Below are positions 38,400 to 50,736 of a stretch of 64,000 nt of DNA, in pieces (within the stretch, counting starts at the first letter, position 1; the number at the start of each line of letters is the position of its first letter). The notes under the pieces were generated by a model. It saw only the letters and a program-made list of their open reading frames with translations, searched no databases and was not told where the DNA came from. Position numbers and translations under genes: made by a program. Origin of the DNA: Aquabacterium fontiphilum (GTDB lineage: Bacteria > Pseudomonadota > Gammaproteobacteria > Burkholderiales > Burkholderiaceae_C); NCBI RefSeq assembly GCF_009909205.1, contig NZ_JAAAPN010000002.1, forward strand, positions 124,001 to 188,000. The letters run 5' to 3'.

Positions 38400-38771
38400 T
38401 CAGCGGGCCGGTTTGCGCGGCGCGGGCATATCGGGCGGGAAGGGCAGCTCCGCGGGCGCCTCGGCGGTGGTCGGCGAGGCCGTCAAGCCTGCAGCGGACT
38501 CCCCCGTCGTGGCGTCAGCCGGTGCCACCGGCTCGGGCAGCAACAGGTCGCGCTGGCGTGCGCCGCGGCGATGGCGCCACCAGCTTGGCAACATGGCCAG
38601 CACCCCGGTCACGCAGCCCAATGCGAACACGATGAGCACCACGAACACCATGGGCGCCTGCCAGCGGTAGCCCAGGAACCAGCGTACCTCCACCAGATGC
38701 TGGTTGTTCAGAGCGAAGGCAAACAGCAACAGAAAGAGGGCTGCGCGCCACAACCAGTTCAGCGAGCGCAT
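38400..38771 (-). CDS. lapA: LapA-domain membrane protein
   Basis: A 123-residue protein with two membrane helices (about residues 8-24 and 41-64), separated by the family motif NNQHLVEVRWFLGYRWQAPM. A basic stretch (WRHRRGARQRD) and a Pro/Ala-rich tail follow. LapA acts with LapB in LPS assembly. The tail of about 50 residues is longer and more proline-rich than the minimal family. It lies 5 bp after ihfB and 6 bp before lapB. Confidence 0.85.
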   Translation of the reverse strand: MRSLNWLWRAALFLLLFAFALNNQHLVEVRWFLGYRWQAPMVFVVLIVFALGCVTGVLAMLPSWWRHRRGARQRDLLLPEPVAPADATTGESAAGLTASPTTAEAPAELPFPPDMPAPRKPAR

Positions 38772-38776
38772 GCGTC

Positions 38777-39094
38777 TCAGTCTTCCTGGCCAGAGGCCGC
38801 TGCAGTGGGCGGGGCGTCGCGGTCGACGCCTTCGCGCAAGGCCTTGCCCGGCTTGAAGTGGGGTACCAGCTTCTCGGGAATGAGCACCTGCTCGCCCGAG
38901 CGGGGGTTGCGTCCCATGCGGGGCGGGCGCCGGTTGATCGAGAAACTGCCGAAGCCGCGGATCTCGATGCGGTGGCCGCGTGCCAGCGCATCGGACATGG
39001 CATCCAGAATGGTCTTGACCGCGAACTCGGCGTCGCGCTGGGTCAACTGGCCAAAGCGTTCGGCCAGTCTGGCCACGAGATCGGATCGGGTCAT
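38777..39094 (-). CDS. ihfB: Integration host factor beta subunit
   Basis: A 105-residue HU/IHF-fold DNA-bending protein. It starts [20 protein letters not shown], has [20 protein letters not shown] (the arm base), and [20 protein letters not shown], where the Pro in the DNA-intercalating arm and the IHF-beta-specific residues are visible. The tail [20 protein letters not shown] is a little longer than in E. coli. It forms IHF with IhfA, encoded elsewhere. It follows rpsA, the arrangement typical of proteobacteria. Confidence 0.95.
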   Translation of the reverse strand: MTRSDLVARLAERFGQLTQRDAEFAVKTILDAMSDALARGHRIEIRGFGSFSINRRPPRMGRNPRSGEQVLIPEKLVPHFKPGKALREGVDRDAPPTAAASGQED

Positions 39095-39232
39095 GTCAGG
39101 ACGTGGACGGTCTTCGGCGGAGAGAAGGAAGCACAGGGGAGGCTGGGATGAGCATCGGCATCTGCAGAGAATGCCACGCTCATCGCAGCCCCCGCCTGCA
39201 CCGGACCCGAAGGCCCGGGTGCGGCGGGGCAT

Positions 39233-39256
39233 GCGTCTCGAGGAACCTCGAGACGC
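39233..39256. repeat. 24-bp perfect palindrome after rpsA
   Basis: GCGTCTCGAGG, AA-centre, CCTCGAGACGC: an 11-bp stem with no effective loop, beginning 10 bp after the rpsA stop. No T-run follows on the minus strand, so it is not a classical intrinsic terminator. It may stabilise or process the rpsA 3' end before ihfB. Confidence 0.6.
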
Positions 39257-39266
39257 GGAGCCGGGA

Positions 39267-40952
39267 TCAACCGTTGTTCTGGTCGAGCTTGGCCTTCAGC
39301 AGGGCGCCCAGGCTGGTGGTGCCGGAGCCTTCCTTGGTGGTGTCGGCGCGCAGCGACTGCAGGGCTTCCTGCTGCTCTGCGTTGTCCTTGGCCTTGATCG
39401 ACAGCTGGATCGAACGCGACTTGCGGTCGATGTTGACGATCAGGGCGGTGACTTCGTCGCCTTCCTTCAGCACGTTGCGTGCGTCTTCCACACGGTCAGT
39501 GCTGATTTCCGAAGCACGCAGGTAGCCGGTGATGTCATCGGCCAGCTGGATCTCGGCGCCCTTGGCATCCACGGTCTTGACGGTGCCGGTGACGGAGGCG
39601 CCACGGTCGTTCAGGGTCGTGAAGTTGGTGAAGGGATCGGAATCCAGTTGCTTGATGCCCAGCGAGATGCGCTCACGCTCGACGTCAATGCCCAGCACGA
39701 TGGCTTCGACTTCCTGCCCCTTCTTGTAGTTGCGCACGGCGGCTTCGCCCGGCTCGTTCCAGGACAGGTCGGACAGGTGCACCAGGCCGTCGATGCCGGC
39801 AGCCAGGCCCACGAACACGCCGAAGTCGGTGATGGACTTGATGGGGCCCTTGACCTTGTCGCCACGGTTGAAGTTCTGAGCGAACTCTTCCCAGGGGTTC
39901 GGCTTGCACTGCTTCATGCCCAGCGAGATGCGACGCTTGTCTTCGTCGATTTCCAGGACCATGACTTCCACTTCGTCGCCCAGGTTGACAACCTTGTTGG
40001 GGGCCACGTTCTTGTTGGTCCAGTCCATCTCAGACACGTGCACCAGGCCTTCGATGCCCGGTTCGATCTCGACGAAGGCACCGTAGTCAGCGATGTTGGT
40101 GACCTTGCCGAACAGACGGGTGCCGGCGGGGTAACGGCGCGACACGCCCACCCACGGATCGTCGCCCATCTGCTTCAGACCCAGCGACACGCGGTTCTTC
40201 TCGGCGTCGAACTTCAGGACCTTGGCAGTCAGCTCTTGACCGACCGTCACCACTTCGCTCGGGTGACGGACACGGCGCCAGGCCATGTCGGTGATGTGCA
40301 GCAGGCCGTCGATGCCGCCCAGATCCACGAATGCGCCGTACTCGGTGATGTTCTTCACCACGCCGTTCACGATCGCGCCTTCGCGCAGGGTCTCCATCAG
40401 CTTGGCACGCTCTTCGCCCATCGAGGCTTCAACCACAGCACGGCGCGACAGCACGACGTTGTTGCGCTTGCGGTCGAGCTTGATGACCTTGAACTCCATG
40501 GTCTTGCCCTCGAACGGCGACATGTCCTTGACAGGACGCGTGTCGAGCAGCGAGCCGGGCAGGAAGGCACGGATGCCGTTGACCAGAACGGTCAGGCCGC
40601 CCTTGACCTTGCCATTGACGGTACCGGTCACGAAGTCGCCAGACTCCAGTGCGGTTTCCAGCGACAGCCACGAGGCCAGGCGCTTGGCCTTGTCGCGCGA
40701 CAGGATGGTGTCGCCGTAGCCGTTTTCGATGGCGTCCACGGCCACCGACACGAAGTCGCCCACTTGGACTTCGATCTCGCCCTGGTCGTTGCGGAATTCG
40801 TCGATGGGCACATAGGCCTCGGACTTCAGGCCGGCGTTGACCACCACGAAGTTGTGGTCGACGGCCACCACCTCAGCGGTGATGACTTCGCCGGTGCGCA
40901 TGTTGGCGCGCTGCAGCGACTCTTCAAAAAGGGCGGCAAAAGATTCAGACAT
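39267..40952 (-). CDS. rpsA: 30S ribosomal protein S1
   Basis: A 561-residue protein with six S1 (OB-fold) repeats at about 20-87, 105-171, 192-260, 277-347, 364-434 and 451-520. They are recognisable from recurring G..V.G.V..I...G.FV patterns such as [20 protein letters not shown] and [21 protein letters not shown]1 brings mRNA to the 30S subunit. The N-terminus [14 protein letters not shown] is the S2-binding segment, and ATG 40952 follows GGAAACTCC. A 187-bp leader separates it from aroA-cmk and contains a stem-loop (41072-41091), a plausible place for autoregulation. Confidence 0.97.
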   Translation of the reverse strand: MSESFAALFEESLQRANMRTGEVITAEVVAVDHNFVVVNAGLKSEAYVPIDEFRNDQGEIEVQVGDFVSVAVDAIENGYGDTILSRDKAKRLASWLSLETALESGDFVTGTVNGKVKGGLTVLVNGIRAFLPGSLLDTRPVKDMSPFEGKTMEFKVIKLDRKRNNVVLSRRAVVEASMGEERAKLMETLREGAIVNGVVKNITEYGAFVDLGGIDGLLHITDMAWRRVRHPSEVVTVGQELTAKVLKFDAEKNRVSLGLKQMGDDPWVGVSRRYPAGTRLFGKVTNIADYGAFVEIEPGIEGLVHVSEMDWTNKNVAPNKVVNLGDEVEVMVLEIDEDKRRISLGMKQCKPNPWEEFAQNFNRGDKVKGPIKSITDFGVFVGLAAGIDGLVHLSDLSWNEPGEAAVRNYKKGQEVEAIVLGIDVERERISLGIKQLDSDPFTNFTTLNDRGASVTGTVKTVDAKGAEIQLADDITGYLRASEISTDRVEDARNVLKEGDEVTALIVNIDRKSRSIQLSIKAKDNAEQQEALQSLRADTTKEGSGTTSLGALLKAKLDQNNG

Positions 40953-41071
40953 GGAGTTTCCTGTGCTGGGGTGAACCAGCGAAAACGCTCGGGCCGACAG
41001 GAACGACCAGAACGGGTTGGGTTGAAGAACATGACGCCCGAGCCGACGAGGAGCCGGCCTGATCGCTCACA

Positions 41072-41091
41072 CCCCTGCCTGGCAGCAGGGG
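41072..41091 (-). other. Stem-loop in the rpsA leader
   Basis: CCCCTGC-CTGGCA-GCAGGGG is a 7-bp stem with a 6-nt loop, halfway between the aroA-cmk stop and the rpsA start. It could be part of the rpsA leader or an attenuating structure. There is no adjacent T-run. Confidence 0.4.
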
Positions 41092-41139
41092 CCGGAAGCC
41101 ACAGCCCTGTGAAACGGCCTGGAAGTGGCGCCCGCCGGT

Positions 41140-43185
41140 TCAGTGGCGAACGATCACGTGGGGCCAGCCCTCGACCCACCAGCCCAGCACCGTGTTGACC
41201 GATTCGTCAATGCTCAGCGCCGAGTTGTCGAGTTTGTGGGCATCTGCAGCAGGCATGAGCGGGGCGACTGCGCGGGTACGGTCCCGCAGATCGCGCGCTT
41301 CAAGATCTGCGCAAATCTCTTCTAGGGTAGCAGAAAACCCTTTGGAAATCAATTGCTTATGGCGTCGTTCAGCCCGCTGGGCCACCGAGGCGGTCAGAAA
41401 GACTTTCAGCGCCGCATCGGGGAAGACGACCGTGCCCATGTCGCGACCGTCGGCCACGAGGCCGGGCAGGCCGCGAAAGCCCAGCTGCAGGTCCATCAAG
41501 GCCTGGCGTACCGCCGGGTGGGCTGAGATGCGCGAAGCAGCCTGGCCGACCTCTTCTTGGCGCAGGTCGAGGCTGACATCGCGCTGGTCCACCCAGATGT
41601 GCTCGCCGTCGAAGCGCAGGCGCACGCTGTCGCCCAGTTGGCGGGCCAGTTGTTCCAGCGCCTGCGTGTCGTCCAGATCGACCTCATTTTCGATCGCCAG
41701 CAGCGCCGTGATGCGGTAGAGCGAGCCCGAGTCCAGAAACTGGTAGCCCAGCCGGGTGGCGAGTGCGCTGGCCAGGGTGCCCTTGCCCGAGGCGGTGGGG
41801 CCGTCGACCGTGATCACCGGGATCCAGTCCGGACGGGTTTCGGCCACCTTGAACAGGCACTCGAAGTAATCCGGGAAGGTCTTGCCCACACAGCGCGGGT
41901 CTTCGATGCGCACCGACACGGGGCGGCTCGGCTCGGCCGTGGGCGCCAGCGGGTTGAACGCCGCCAACGAGAAGCACATCGCCATGCGGTGGTCGTCGTA
42001 GGTGTGGATGCTGGCATGTTGCCACCGGCCCGCCTCGGGGGGCGTGACCTCGATGAAGTCTTCGCCTTCCACCACCGTGGCGCCCAGCTTGCGCAGCTCG
42101 CAGGCCATCGCGGCAATGCGGTCGGTTTCCTTCACGCGCCAGCTGGCGATGTTGCGCAGCCGGGTCGTGCCGTGGGTGTACAGGCCCATGACGGCCAGCG
42201 TCATCGCGGCATCCGGGATGTGGTTGCAGTCCAGGTCAATGGCCTGAAGCGGCCAACTGCCGCGGCTGACCTCGATCCAGTTCGGGCCGCTGCGCACGGC
42301 TGCACCCATGGCCTGGGCGGCTTCCAGGAAGCGGATGTCGCCCTGGATGGAGTCGCCCCCCACGCCTTCGATGCGCACGGGCTGTTCGGCGCCGGCAATG
42401 GCGCCTGCGGCGATGAAGTAGGAAGCCGACGAGGCATCGGCCTCGACGTGGATCACGCCAGGCGAGCGGTAGGCGCTGCCTTGCGGAATGGTGAAGCGCG
42501 ACCAGCCCTCGCGTTGGACCTGGATGCCGAAGCGCGCCAACAGGTTGAGCGTGATGTCGATGTAGGGCTTGGAGATCAACTCGCCGACCACCTCGATCAC
42601 CAGCGGCTGATGTTGCGACACCAGGGGCAGGGCCAGCAGCAGGGCCGTGAGGAACTGGCTGGAGACATCACCACGCACCTGGATGGGTTGGCGGAGGTTC
42701 AGCGTGCCGCCAGCCAGCCGCAGCGGCGGGTAGCCCTCGTTGCCAGTGCATTCAATGGCGCAGCCCAGCGGGCGCAGGGCGTCGACCAGGTCGCCAATGG
42801 GCCGCTCGTGCATGCGGGGCACACCACTGAGCGTGAACACGCCGCCTTGCGTGGCCGACAGCAGCGCCAGGGCTGCGGTCAGCGGGCGCATGGCCGTGCC
42901 GGCGTTGCCCAGAAACAGGTCCGCTTCCATGGCCTTGAGCCGGCCGCCCAGGCCCTCGATGTGGACGGTGTCGCCCGACTGCTGGATGTCGCAGCCCAGT
43001 GCGCGCAGCGCCTCCAGCATCACCCGGGTGTCGTCCGAGGCCAGCAGGTCGTGCACGATCGTGGTGCCCTGGCTGAGGCCGGCCAGCAGCAGCACACGGT
43101 TGGAGATGCTTTTGGAGCCCGGCAGGCGCACGGTGCCCCCGGCCTGCAGCAGCGGGGGGAGGTCAAGAAACGCGGTGGTGTACAT
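41140..43185 (-). CDS. aroA-cmk: Bifunctional EPSP synthase / cytidylate kinase
   Basis: A 681-residue fusion. Residues 1 to about 440 are 3-phosphoshikimate 1-carboxyvinyltransferase: [51 protein letters not shown]-like [14 protein letters not shown], and [20 protein letters not shown]. From about residue 452 the protein is cytidylate kinase, with the P-loop [33 protein letters not shown], and [20 protein letters not shown]. The first activity feeds chorismate synthesis, the second recycles CMP and dCMP. The usual separate gene order aroA-cmk-rpsA is kept, but with the stop codon lost. The C-terminal [13 protein letters not shown] is slightly longer than usual. Confidence 0.96.
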   Translation of the reverse strand: MYTTAFLDLPPLLQAGGTVRLPGSKSISNRVLLLAGLSQGTTIVHDLLASDDTRVMLEALRALGCDIQQSGDTVHIEGLGGRLKAMEADLFLGNAGTAMRPLTAALALLSATQGGVFTLSGVPRMHERPIGDLVDALRPLGCAIECTGNEGYPPLRLAGGTLNLRQPIQVRGDVSSQFLTALLLALPLVSQHQPLVIEVVGELISKPYIDITLNLLARFGIQVQREGWSRFTIPQGSAYRSPGVIHVEADASSASYFIAAGAIAGAEQPVRIEGVGGDSIQGDIRFLEAAQAMGAAVRSGPNWIEVSRGSWPLQAIDLDCNHIPDAAMTLAVMGLYTHGTTRLRNIASWRVKETDRIAAMACELRKLGATVVEGEDFIEVTPPEAGRWQHASIHTYDDHRMAMCFSLAAFNPLAPTAEPSRPVSVRIEDPRCVGKTFPDYFECLFKVAETRPDWIPVITVDGPTASGKGTLASALATRLGYQFLDSGSLYRITALLAIENEVDLDDTQALEQLARQLGDSVRLRFDGEHIWVDQRDVSLDLRQEEVGQAASRISAHPAVRQALMDLQLGFRGLPGLVADGRDMGTVVFPDAALKVFLTASVAQRAERRHKQLISKGFSATLEEICADLEARDLRDRTRAVAPLMPAADAHKLDNSALSIDESVNTVLGWWVEGWPHVIVRH

Positions 43186-43221
43186 GGAAGAGGTCGTTCG
43201 CGGCGAGAAGGGGCGGCGCCA

Positions 43222-44103
43222 TCAGCGCGTGGCCCCGGGTTTGCCGCCCAGCGTCCACTGGCTGCGCGCGTCCGAGGCCGACTGGATGTGCTCCTGCAGC
43301 GCAGGGCCGTTCCAGTCCCGCATCTGCCGCTCCATCTGCTCCAGCGCATGACGGAACGCCTCGGATTGTTTCAGGATTTCTTCCCGGTTGGACAGCAGGA
43401 TGTCACGCCAGACGGTCGGATCGCTGGCGGCGATGCGCGTGAAATCGCGAAAGCCCGGGCCCGCCAGCGAGAGGTACTCCTGACCGCGGGGCTGTTCGCC
43501 CATCGCGTTCATGTAGGCGAACGCCAGCAGGTGAGGCAGGTGGCTGACGGCGGCAAACGCAGCATCGTGGTGCTCGGGCGTCATCTTGAGCACCTGGCAG
43601 CCCACGGCCGCCCAGGCGTCGGTGGCCTTCTGCACCAGCGCCGCGTCGGTCTGGGGCAGGGGGGTGAGGATGACCTTGCGCCCCTGGTAGAGCGTGGCAT
43701 CGGCATGCTCGATGCCCGCGACCTCGCGGCCAGCAATCGGATGGGCTGGCACGAACGACGGCAGCCGCTCCTTCAGCACGCGGCGGGCGGCATCGACCAC
43801 ATCCCGCTTGGTCGAGCCCACGTCCATGAACAGCACGCCCGGGTCCACCAGGTGGCGAATGGCCTTGAAGGTGTTCTCGCTGGCGGCCACGGGGACGGCG
43901 ATCAGCACGATGTCGGAGCCCGAGACGGCCAGCAGGGCCGATTCGGCCATCACATCGATCACGCCCAGTCGGCGCGCTTTCTCGACGGTGGAGGGCGACT
44001 TGCTGTAGCCCACGACGCGGCGCACCATGCCGGCCTTCTTGAGGGCAAGCGCAAACGAGCCACCCATCAGGCCGCAGCCGATCAATCCGAGCTGGTTGAA
44101 CAT
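43222..44103 (-). CDS. tyrA: Prephenate dehydrogenase
   Basis: A 293-residue NAD-dependent enzyme converting prephenate to 4-hydroxyphenylpyruvate in tyrosine synthesis. The Rossmann motif LGLIGCGLMGGSFALALKKA is at the N-terminus. MDVGSTKRDVVDAA and FVPAHPIAGREVAGIEHADA carry the catalytic His and prephenate-binding residues. HHDAAFAAVSHLPHLLAFAY is also diagnostic. No chorismate mutase or ACT domain is fused. It lies 4 bp after pheA and before aroA-cmk within an aromatic/serine synthesis cluster. Confidence 0.95.
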   Translation of the reverse strand: MFNQLGLIGCGLMGGSFALALKKAGMVRRVVGYSKSPSTVEKARRLGVIDVMAESALLAVSGSDIVLIAVPVAASENTFKAIRHLVDPGVLFMDVGSTKRDVVDAARRVLKERLPSFVPAHPIAGREVAGIEHADATLYQGRKVILTPLPQTDAALVQKATDAWAAVGCQVLKMTPEHHDAAFAAVSHLPHLLAFAYMNAMGEQPRGQEYLSLAGPGFRDFTRIAASDPTVWRDILLSNREEILKQSEAFRHALEQMERQMRDWNGPALQEHIQSASDARSQWTLGGKPGATR

Positions 44104-44107
44104 GGTG

Positions 44108-45256
44108 TCAGAGCGGGTCTACCGGAAAGGTGCCCAGCACCTTCACGAAACTGCACAGCTGGCGCAACTCGTCGACGGCCGCCGCCACGGGCGCCTCGTC
44201 CAGATGACCGGCCAGGTCGATGAAAAAGACATACTCCCACTGGCCGGAGCGTGCCGGGCGGGATTCGAAGCGCGTCATGGACACACCATGGCGCTTGAGC
44301 GGGGCCAGGAGGTCGTGCACCGCGCCCGGCCGGTTGTCGACCGAGACGATCAGACTGGTGCAGTCATGGCCGGTGGGCCGAGACGGCACATGCTGCTCCG
44401 GTCGCGTCAGCACCACGAACAGCGTGCGGTTGTGGGCCTCGTCCTGCACGGCGCGCTGCACCACATGCAGCCCAAAGATCGAGGCGGCGCGCTCGCTGGC
44501 CAGAGCGGCCACCGACGGGTCGGCCGCCGCCAGACGGGCCCCCTCGGCGTTGCTGGCCACGGGCCGGCGCTCGGCATGCGGCAGGTGCTGGCTCAGCCAG
44601 TTCTGGCATTGGGCCAGGGCCTGCGGATGGGCGCACACGGCGGTGATGCCCTCGCGCTCTGGGCTCAGACGCAGCAGGTTGTGGGTGACCAGCAGGCTGG
44701 TTTCACCGACGATGGTCAGTGGCGACTGCAGCAGCAGATCGAGCGAGCGGGCCACCACGCCTTCGGTTGAGTTCTCGACCGGTGCGACCCCGAAATCGGC
44801 TGAACCCGACAGGGTGGCGCGGAAGACCTCGTCGATGTTGGCGCAGGCAATCGCCTCGATCGACGAGCCGAAATACTTCAGCGCCGCCTGCTCACTGAAG
44901 GTGCCGACCGGCCCGAGGAAGGCCACACGCTGGCGCGCTTCCAGGGCCCGGCAGGCCGACATGATCTCGCGCCAGATGGGCGCAATGCTGTCGTTGAGCA
45001 CCGGGCCGGGGTTGGCCGCCTTGACGCGCTCGATCACCTGGGCCTCGCGGTCGGGGCGAAACACGGGCGAGCCGTCGATCTTCTTGACCTCACCCACGGC
45101 GTGGGCGAGTTGCGCCCGCTCATTGAGCAGCGCCAGCAGTTGCTGGTCGACCGCATCAATGCGTACGCGCAGGTCGGCCAGCTGGGCGTCGACCGGCCGG
45201 TCGTCGGGCTGGTAAGGCTGCGAAGGCAGCGGAGAGGGCTGGTGCGCGTCAGCCAT
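44108..45256 (-). CDS. pheA: Bifunctional chorismate mutase / prephenate dehydratase
   Basis: A 382-residue P-protein. An AroQ-type chorismate mutase domain (about 25-110) has [20 protein letters not shown] and [16 protein letters not shown]. The prephenate dehydratase domain (about 111-290) has [20 protein letters not shown] and [20 protein letters not shown]. The ACT regulatory domain has [20 protein letters not shown] and the phenylalanine-binding pattern [20 protein letters not shown]. It commits chorismate to phenylalanine. The start overlaps the end of serC by 8 bp. Confidence 0.96.
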   Translation of the reverse strand: MADAHQPSPLPSQPYQPDDRPVDAQLADLRVRIDAVDQQLLALLNERAQLAHAVGEVKKIDGSPVFRPDREAQVIERVKAANPGPVLNDSIAPIWREIMSACRALEARQRVAFLGPVGTFSEQAALKYFGSSIEAIACANIDEVFRATLSGSADFGVAPVENSTEGVVARSLDLLLQSPLTIVGETSLLVTHNLLRLSPEREGITAVCAHPQALAQCQNWLSQHLPHAERRPVASNAEGARLAAADPSVAALASERAASIFGLHVVQRAVQDEAHNRTLFVVLTRPEQHVPSRPTGHDCTSLIVSVDNRPGAVHDLLAPLKRHGVSMTRFESRPARSGQWEYVFFIDLAGHLDEAPVAAAVDELRQLCSFVKVLGTFPVDPL

Positions 45257-46367
45257 GGGTGGCGGCGAAGTGCTTCATGTAGGCGATCAGGGCCTCGACG
45301 CCCGCCACTGGCATGGCGTTGTACAGCGAGGCGCGCATGCCACCCACGCTCTTGTGCCCCTTGAGTTGCAGCAGGCCTTCGGCCTTGGCACCCGTCAGGA
45401 AGGCATCGTTGCGCGATTCGTCCAGCAGGAAGAAGGGGATGTTCATGCGCGAGCGGCCCTCGCGCGCGACCTTGTTGACGTAGAAACCCGAGTTGTCGAT
45501 GTAGTCGTACAGCATGCCGGCGCGGCGGATGGCGCGCGCTTCCATGGCCGCCAAGCCTGTGACCGGGCCTTCGGGCGTCGGTTCGGTCTGGCGCAGGATC
45601 CACTGGAACACCAGCCCGGCGATGTACCAGGCGTAGGTGGGGGGCGTGTTGTACATCGAGCCGTTGTCGGCCACCGTCTGGTAGTTGAACGCAGAGGGCG
45701 TGATCGGCAGGGCCTGGCCCAGCAGGTCGTCGCGGACGATGACCAGCGTCAGACCGGAGGGGCCGATGTTCTTCTGTGCGCCGCCATAGGCCACGCTCAC
45801 GCGCGACCAGTCGATCGGGCGCGACAGGATGTGCGACGAGCAGTCGATGACCAGCGGGGCGGTCGAGCCCAGCGCAGCCAGGTCGGGCAGCGTGTGCATC
45901 TCGACGCCGTGGATGGTCTCGTTGCTGCACACATGCACGTAGGCGGCGTTGTCCGACAGCTGCCAGCTCGAAGGGGACGGCAGGCGGGTGTGCTGGTCGG
46001 CCTCGTTGCTGGCCGCCACGTGCACATCGCAGTACTTGCGCGCTTCCTTGGCAGACTTTTGCGACCACGAGCCGGTGACCACGTAGTCGGCTCGGCCGCC
46101 ACGCGACAGGTTCATCGGCAGGATGGCGTTCTCGGCGATGGCGCCGCCCTGCATGAACAGCACCTTGAAGTTCGCCGGGATGGCCAGCAGCGACCGCAGA
46201 TCGGCTTCGGCCTGCTCGGCAATCGAGATGAACTCCTTGCCACGGTGGCTCATCTCCATGACGCCCATGCCGCAGCCGCGCCAGTCCAGCATCTCGGCGG
46301 CGGCCTGCTGCAGGACTTCTTGCGGCAAGGTGGCCGGACCGGCAGAGAAATTGAACGGACGGGTCAT
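45249..46367 (-). CDS. serC: Phosphoserine aminotransferase
   Basis: A 372-residue PLP enzyme making 3-phosphoserine (serine pathway) and serving pyridoxine synthesis. Features are [20 protein letters not shown] at the N-terminus, [39 protein letters not shown] with the PLP-binding Lys, and [10 protein letters not shown]. The last codons overlap pheA by 8 bp. It is preceded by the DUF2059 gene and followed by pheA-tyrA-aroA-cmk, the standard Burkholderiales order. Confidence 0.96.
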   Translation of the reverse strand: MTRPFNFSAGPATLPQEVLQQAAAEMLDWRGCGMGVMEMSHRGKEFISIAEQAEADLRSLLAIPANFKVLFMQGGAIAENAILPMNLSRGGRADYVVTGSWSQKSAKEARKYCDVHVAASNEADQHTRLPSPSSWQLSDNAAYVHVCSNETIHGVEMHTLPDLAALGSTAPLVIDCSSHILSRPIDWSRVSVAYGGAQKNIGPSGLTLVIVRDDLLGQALPITPSAFNYQTVADNGSMYNTPPTYAWYIAGLVFQWILRQTEPTPEGPVTGLAAMEARAIRRAGMLYDYIDNSGFYVNKVAREGRSRMNIPFFLLDESRNDAFLTGAKAEGLLQLKGHKSVGGMRASLYNAMPVAGVEALIAYMKHFAATHG

Positions 46368-46386
46368 GCGACTGCGCAGTGCTTGT

Positions 46387-46986
46387 TTACTTCTTGGCGG
46401 CCGGCTTGGCTGCCGGCTTGGCGGCTGGTTCGTTGCCGCTCAGCTTGCCGCCGGTGGCCTTGTCCAGGATGTTGCGGATGTTGGTCTCAGCCGTCTGCAG
46501 GCGCGGTTGCACCTGCGGGCGGGCGTCGGCCACGACCTTCTCCAGCATCGCGTTGCTCATTTCGGGCAGGGCGGCCTGGTACTTCTTCAGCACCGGCGAC
46601 TCCAGCATGGTCACCAGTTGCTTGAGCTCTTCTTCTGTGAAGCGCTCATCGAGCATGGGGGCCAGCGTGGTCTGGCTCAGCTTGTTGGCGCTGGCGCGCA
46701 CGGCCGGTACGGCGGCGTCCAGGTACCTCTTGATCTCGGCGTCGACCTGCTTGGCCACGGCCTCGCGCTGGTCTTCCGGCACGGCTTGCGCCATGATCTG
46801 GCGCACGCTGGCGGCGATCTGCACAGCGGGGCGCTCGGCCACGTTGCGCGACATCTCTTCCAGCGCGGGCTGTTGCAGCGCCAGGATCTTCTGAACATCG
46901 GCCTTTTTGTCAGCGTGTGCCGACAGCGAGGTGGCCATCAGCGTGGCGGTCAGGGCGGCGGCGAGGGTGTGCTTGGTCAGGTTCAT
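46387..46986 (-). CDS. DUF2059 domain protein, exported
   Basis: A 199-residue protein. A signal peptide ([19 protein letters not shown], about residues 7-25) is followed by an alpha-helical domain containing the DUF2059 core [20 protein letters not shown] and [17 protein letters not shown] (about 120-165). It ends in a lysine- and alanine-rich tail [12 protein letters not shown]. The domain is common in periplasmic proteins of unknown function. It lies between gyrA and serC, 65 bp after the gyrA stop and 19 bp before serC. Confidence 0.85.
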   Translation of the reverse strand: MNLTKHTLAAALTATLMATSLSAHADKKADVQKILALQQPALEEMSRNVAERPAVQIAASVRQIMAQAVPEDQREAVAKQVDAEIKRYLDAAVPAVRASANKLSQTTLAPMLDERFTEEELKQLVTMLESPVLKKYQAALPEMSNAMLEKVVADARPQVQPRLQTAETNIRNILDKATGGKLSGNEPAAKPAAKPAAKK

Positions 46987-47051
46987 GTGAAGTCCTTGCG
47001 TCCTAGTTGGGCAGGCCCAAAACGGGCCCCGTGGCAGTTCGTGTCCGAAGC

Positions 47052-49688
<2,637 letters not shown>

Positions 49689-49795
49689 GCTCTGTGTGGC
49701 GGTGAAACCAGACCAAAGGCAGATTGTAATTGGCGCCTTCCTGTCGCCCTTGCGCAACAAGAAGTCGCGGCGCCCAAGCAGGGGGCGTGTCTTCC

Positions 49796-49823
49796 TTGAG
49801 CATTGAGGTGGCTATGGCACAAT
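49796..49823 (+). promoter_or_regulatory. Probable sigma-70 promoter of ompA-like gene
   Basis: TTGAGC (49796-49801) and CACAAT (49818-49823) with a 16-bp spacer. Transcription would start near 49830, about 110 nt upstream of the start codon, in the gyrA/ompA divergent gap. Both hexamers match the consensus at four of six bases. Confidence 0.5.
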
Positions 49824-49938
49824 GTTTCACGTCCCTTGCCCTAGGGGGAACCCTTGACTGGAACCCCCGATGCGCGTCCTGCCCGTGCTGGGCTGCTTCG
49901 CAGCATGGCTGCTGCGTCTTACACATGTGAGGATCTAG

Positions 49939-50583
49939 ATGAACAAACTGAATAAAGTGGCCGCCCTGTTCGCCTCCGTTGCCATGATGGGCGGCGCCGT
50001 TGCGCAAAACGTCGACAACTGGCGTGGTACGGACGGCACCGTGTGGAAGAACGGCACCAACGAATACTGCTGGCGCAGCAACTTCTTCACGCCTGAAACT
50101 GGCGTGCAAGGCTGCGACGGCGTGCCTGCTCCGAAGGCTGCCGTGCCTGCTCCGCAACCGGCTGCCCCCGCGCCTGCTCCGGCCCCGGCTCCTACCCCGG
50201 CTCCTGCTCCTGCAGCGCCCACCACTGAAAAGGTGAGCTTCGCTGCTGACGCGTTCTTCGATTTCGACAAGGCCGTGCTGAAGGCCGAAGGCAAGGCCAA
50301 GCTGGACGACCTGGCTGATAAGGTGCAGGGCCTGACCCTGGAGGTCATCATTGCCGTGGGCCACACCGACTCCGTCGGCAGCGACGCCTACAACCAGAAG
50401 CTGTCGGTGCGCCGCGCCGAGGCCGTCAAGTCCTACCTGGTGAGCAAGGGCATCGACGCAGCCCGCGTGTACACCGAAGGCAAGGGCGAGAAGCAGCCTG
50501 TGGCTGACAACGCCACCGCCGCTGGCCGCGCGCAGAACCGCCGCGTGGAAATCGAAGTCGTCGGTACCCGCACCGTCAACTGA
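49939..50583 (+). CDS. OmpA-family outer-membrane protein
   Basis: A 214-residue exported protein. The signal peptide is KVAALFASVAMMGGAVA. A short N-terminal domain (DNWRGTDGTVWKNGTNEYCW) has two Cys residues. A Pro-Ala-rich linker of about 40 residues follows, then an OmpA C-terminal peptidoglycan-binding domain: SFAADAFFDFDKAVLKAEGK, VGHTDSVGSDAYNQKLSVRR and NRRVEIEVVG. There is no eight-stranded beta-barrel domain, so it is a peptidoglycan-anchored protein rather than a porin. GAGG lies seven bases before the ATG. A strong terminator follows at 50635-50671. Confidence 0.93.
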   Translation: MNKLNKVAALFASVAMMGGAVAQNVDNWRGTDGTVWKNGTNEYCWRSNFFTPETGVQGCDGVPAPKAAVPAPQPAAPAPAPAPAPTPAPAPAAPTTEKVSFAADAFFDFDKAVLKAEGKAKLDDLADKVQGLTLEVIIAVGHTDSVGSDAYNQKLSVRRAEAVKSYLVSKGIDAARVYTEGKGEKQPVADNATAAGRAQNRRVEIEVVGTRTVN

Positions 50584-50634
50584 TCGAAAGAGCAGCCTCG
50601 GCTGCTCCTTGCTGGTCCCCGGTGATCAGCTGAA

Positions 50635-50671
50635 CAAAAAGCCCCCCGCGTAAGCGGGGGGCTTTTTGTTT
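50635..50671 (+). terminator. Bidirectional Rho-independent terminator
   Basis: A 15-bp perfect stem CAAAAAGCCCCCCGC / GCGGGGGGCTTTTTG with a GTAA loop and flanking A and T runs. It can serve both the OmpA-family gene and the convergent GMC oxidoreductase gene. A smaller hairpin (50590-50607) lies upstream. Confidence 0.95.
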
Positions 50672-50736
50672 TGCCCGTGCATATGGGCCCGTGTTCCGTG
50701 ACGGCTCGGGCGCGTGTCAGGCGCCCGTCTTCGGCC

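Noticed and set aside
38376-41198. 940-codon plus-strand frame across lapA, ihfB and rpsA
   Set aside because: It lies antisense to three well-conserved genes and has His/Gln/Val-rich shadow composition.
47014-47028. GGCCC/GGGCC hairpin after gyrA
   Set aside because: Only a 5-bp stem with no T-run on the reading strand; too weak to call a terminator.
50110-50225. Short CCTGCTCC-type repeats
   Set aside because: They encode the Pro-Ala linker of the OmpA-family protein; no independent repeat element.
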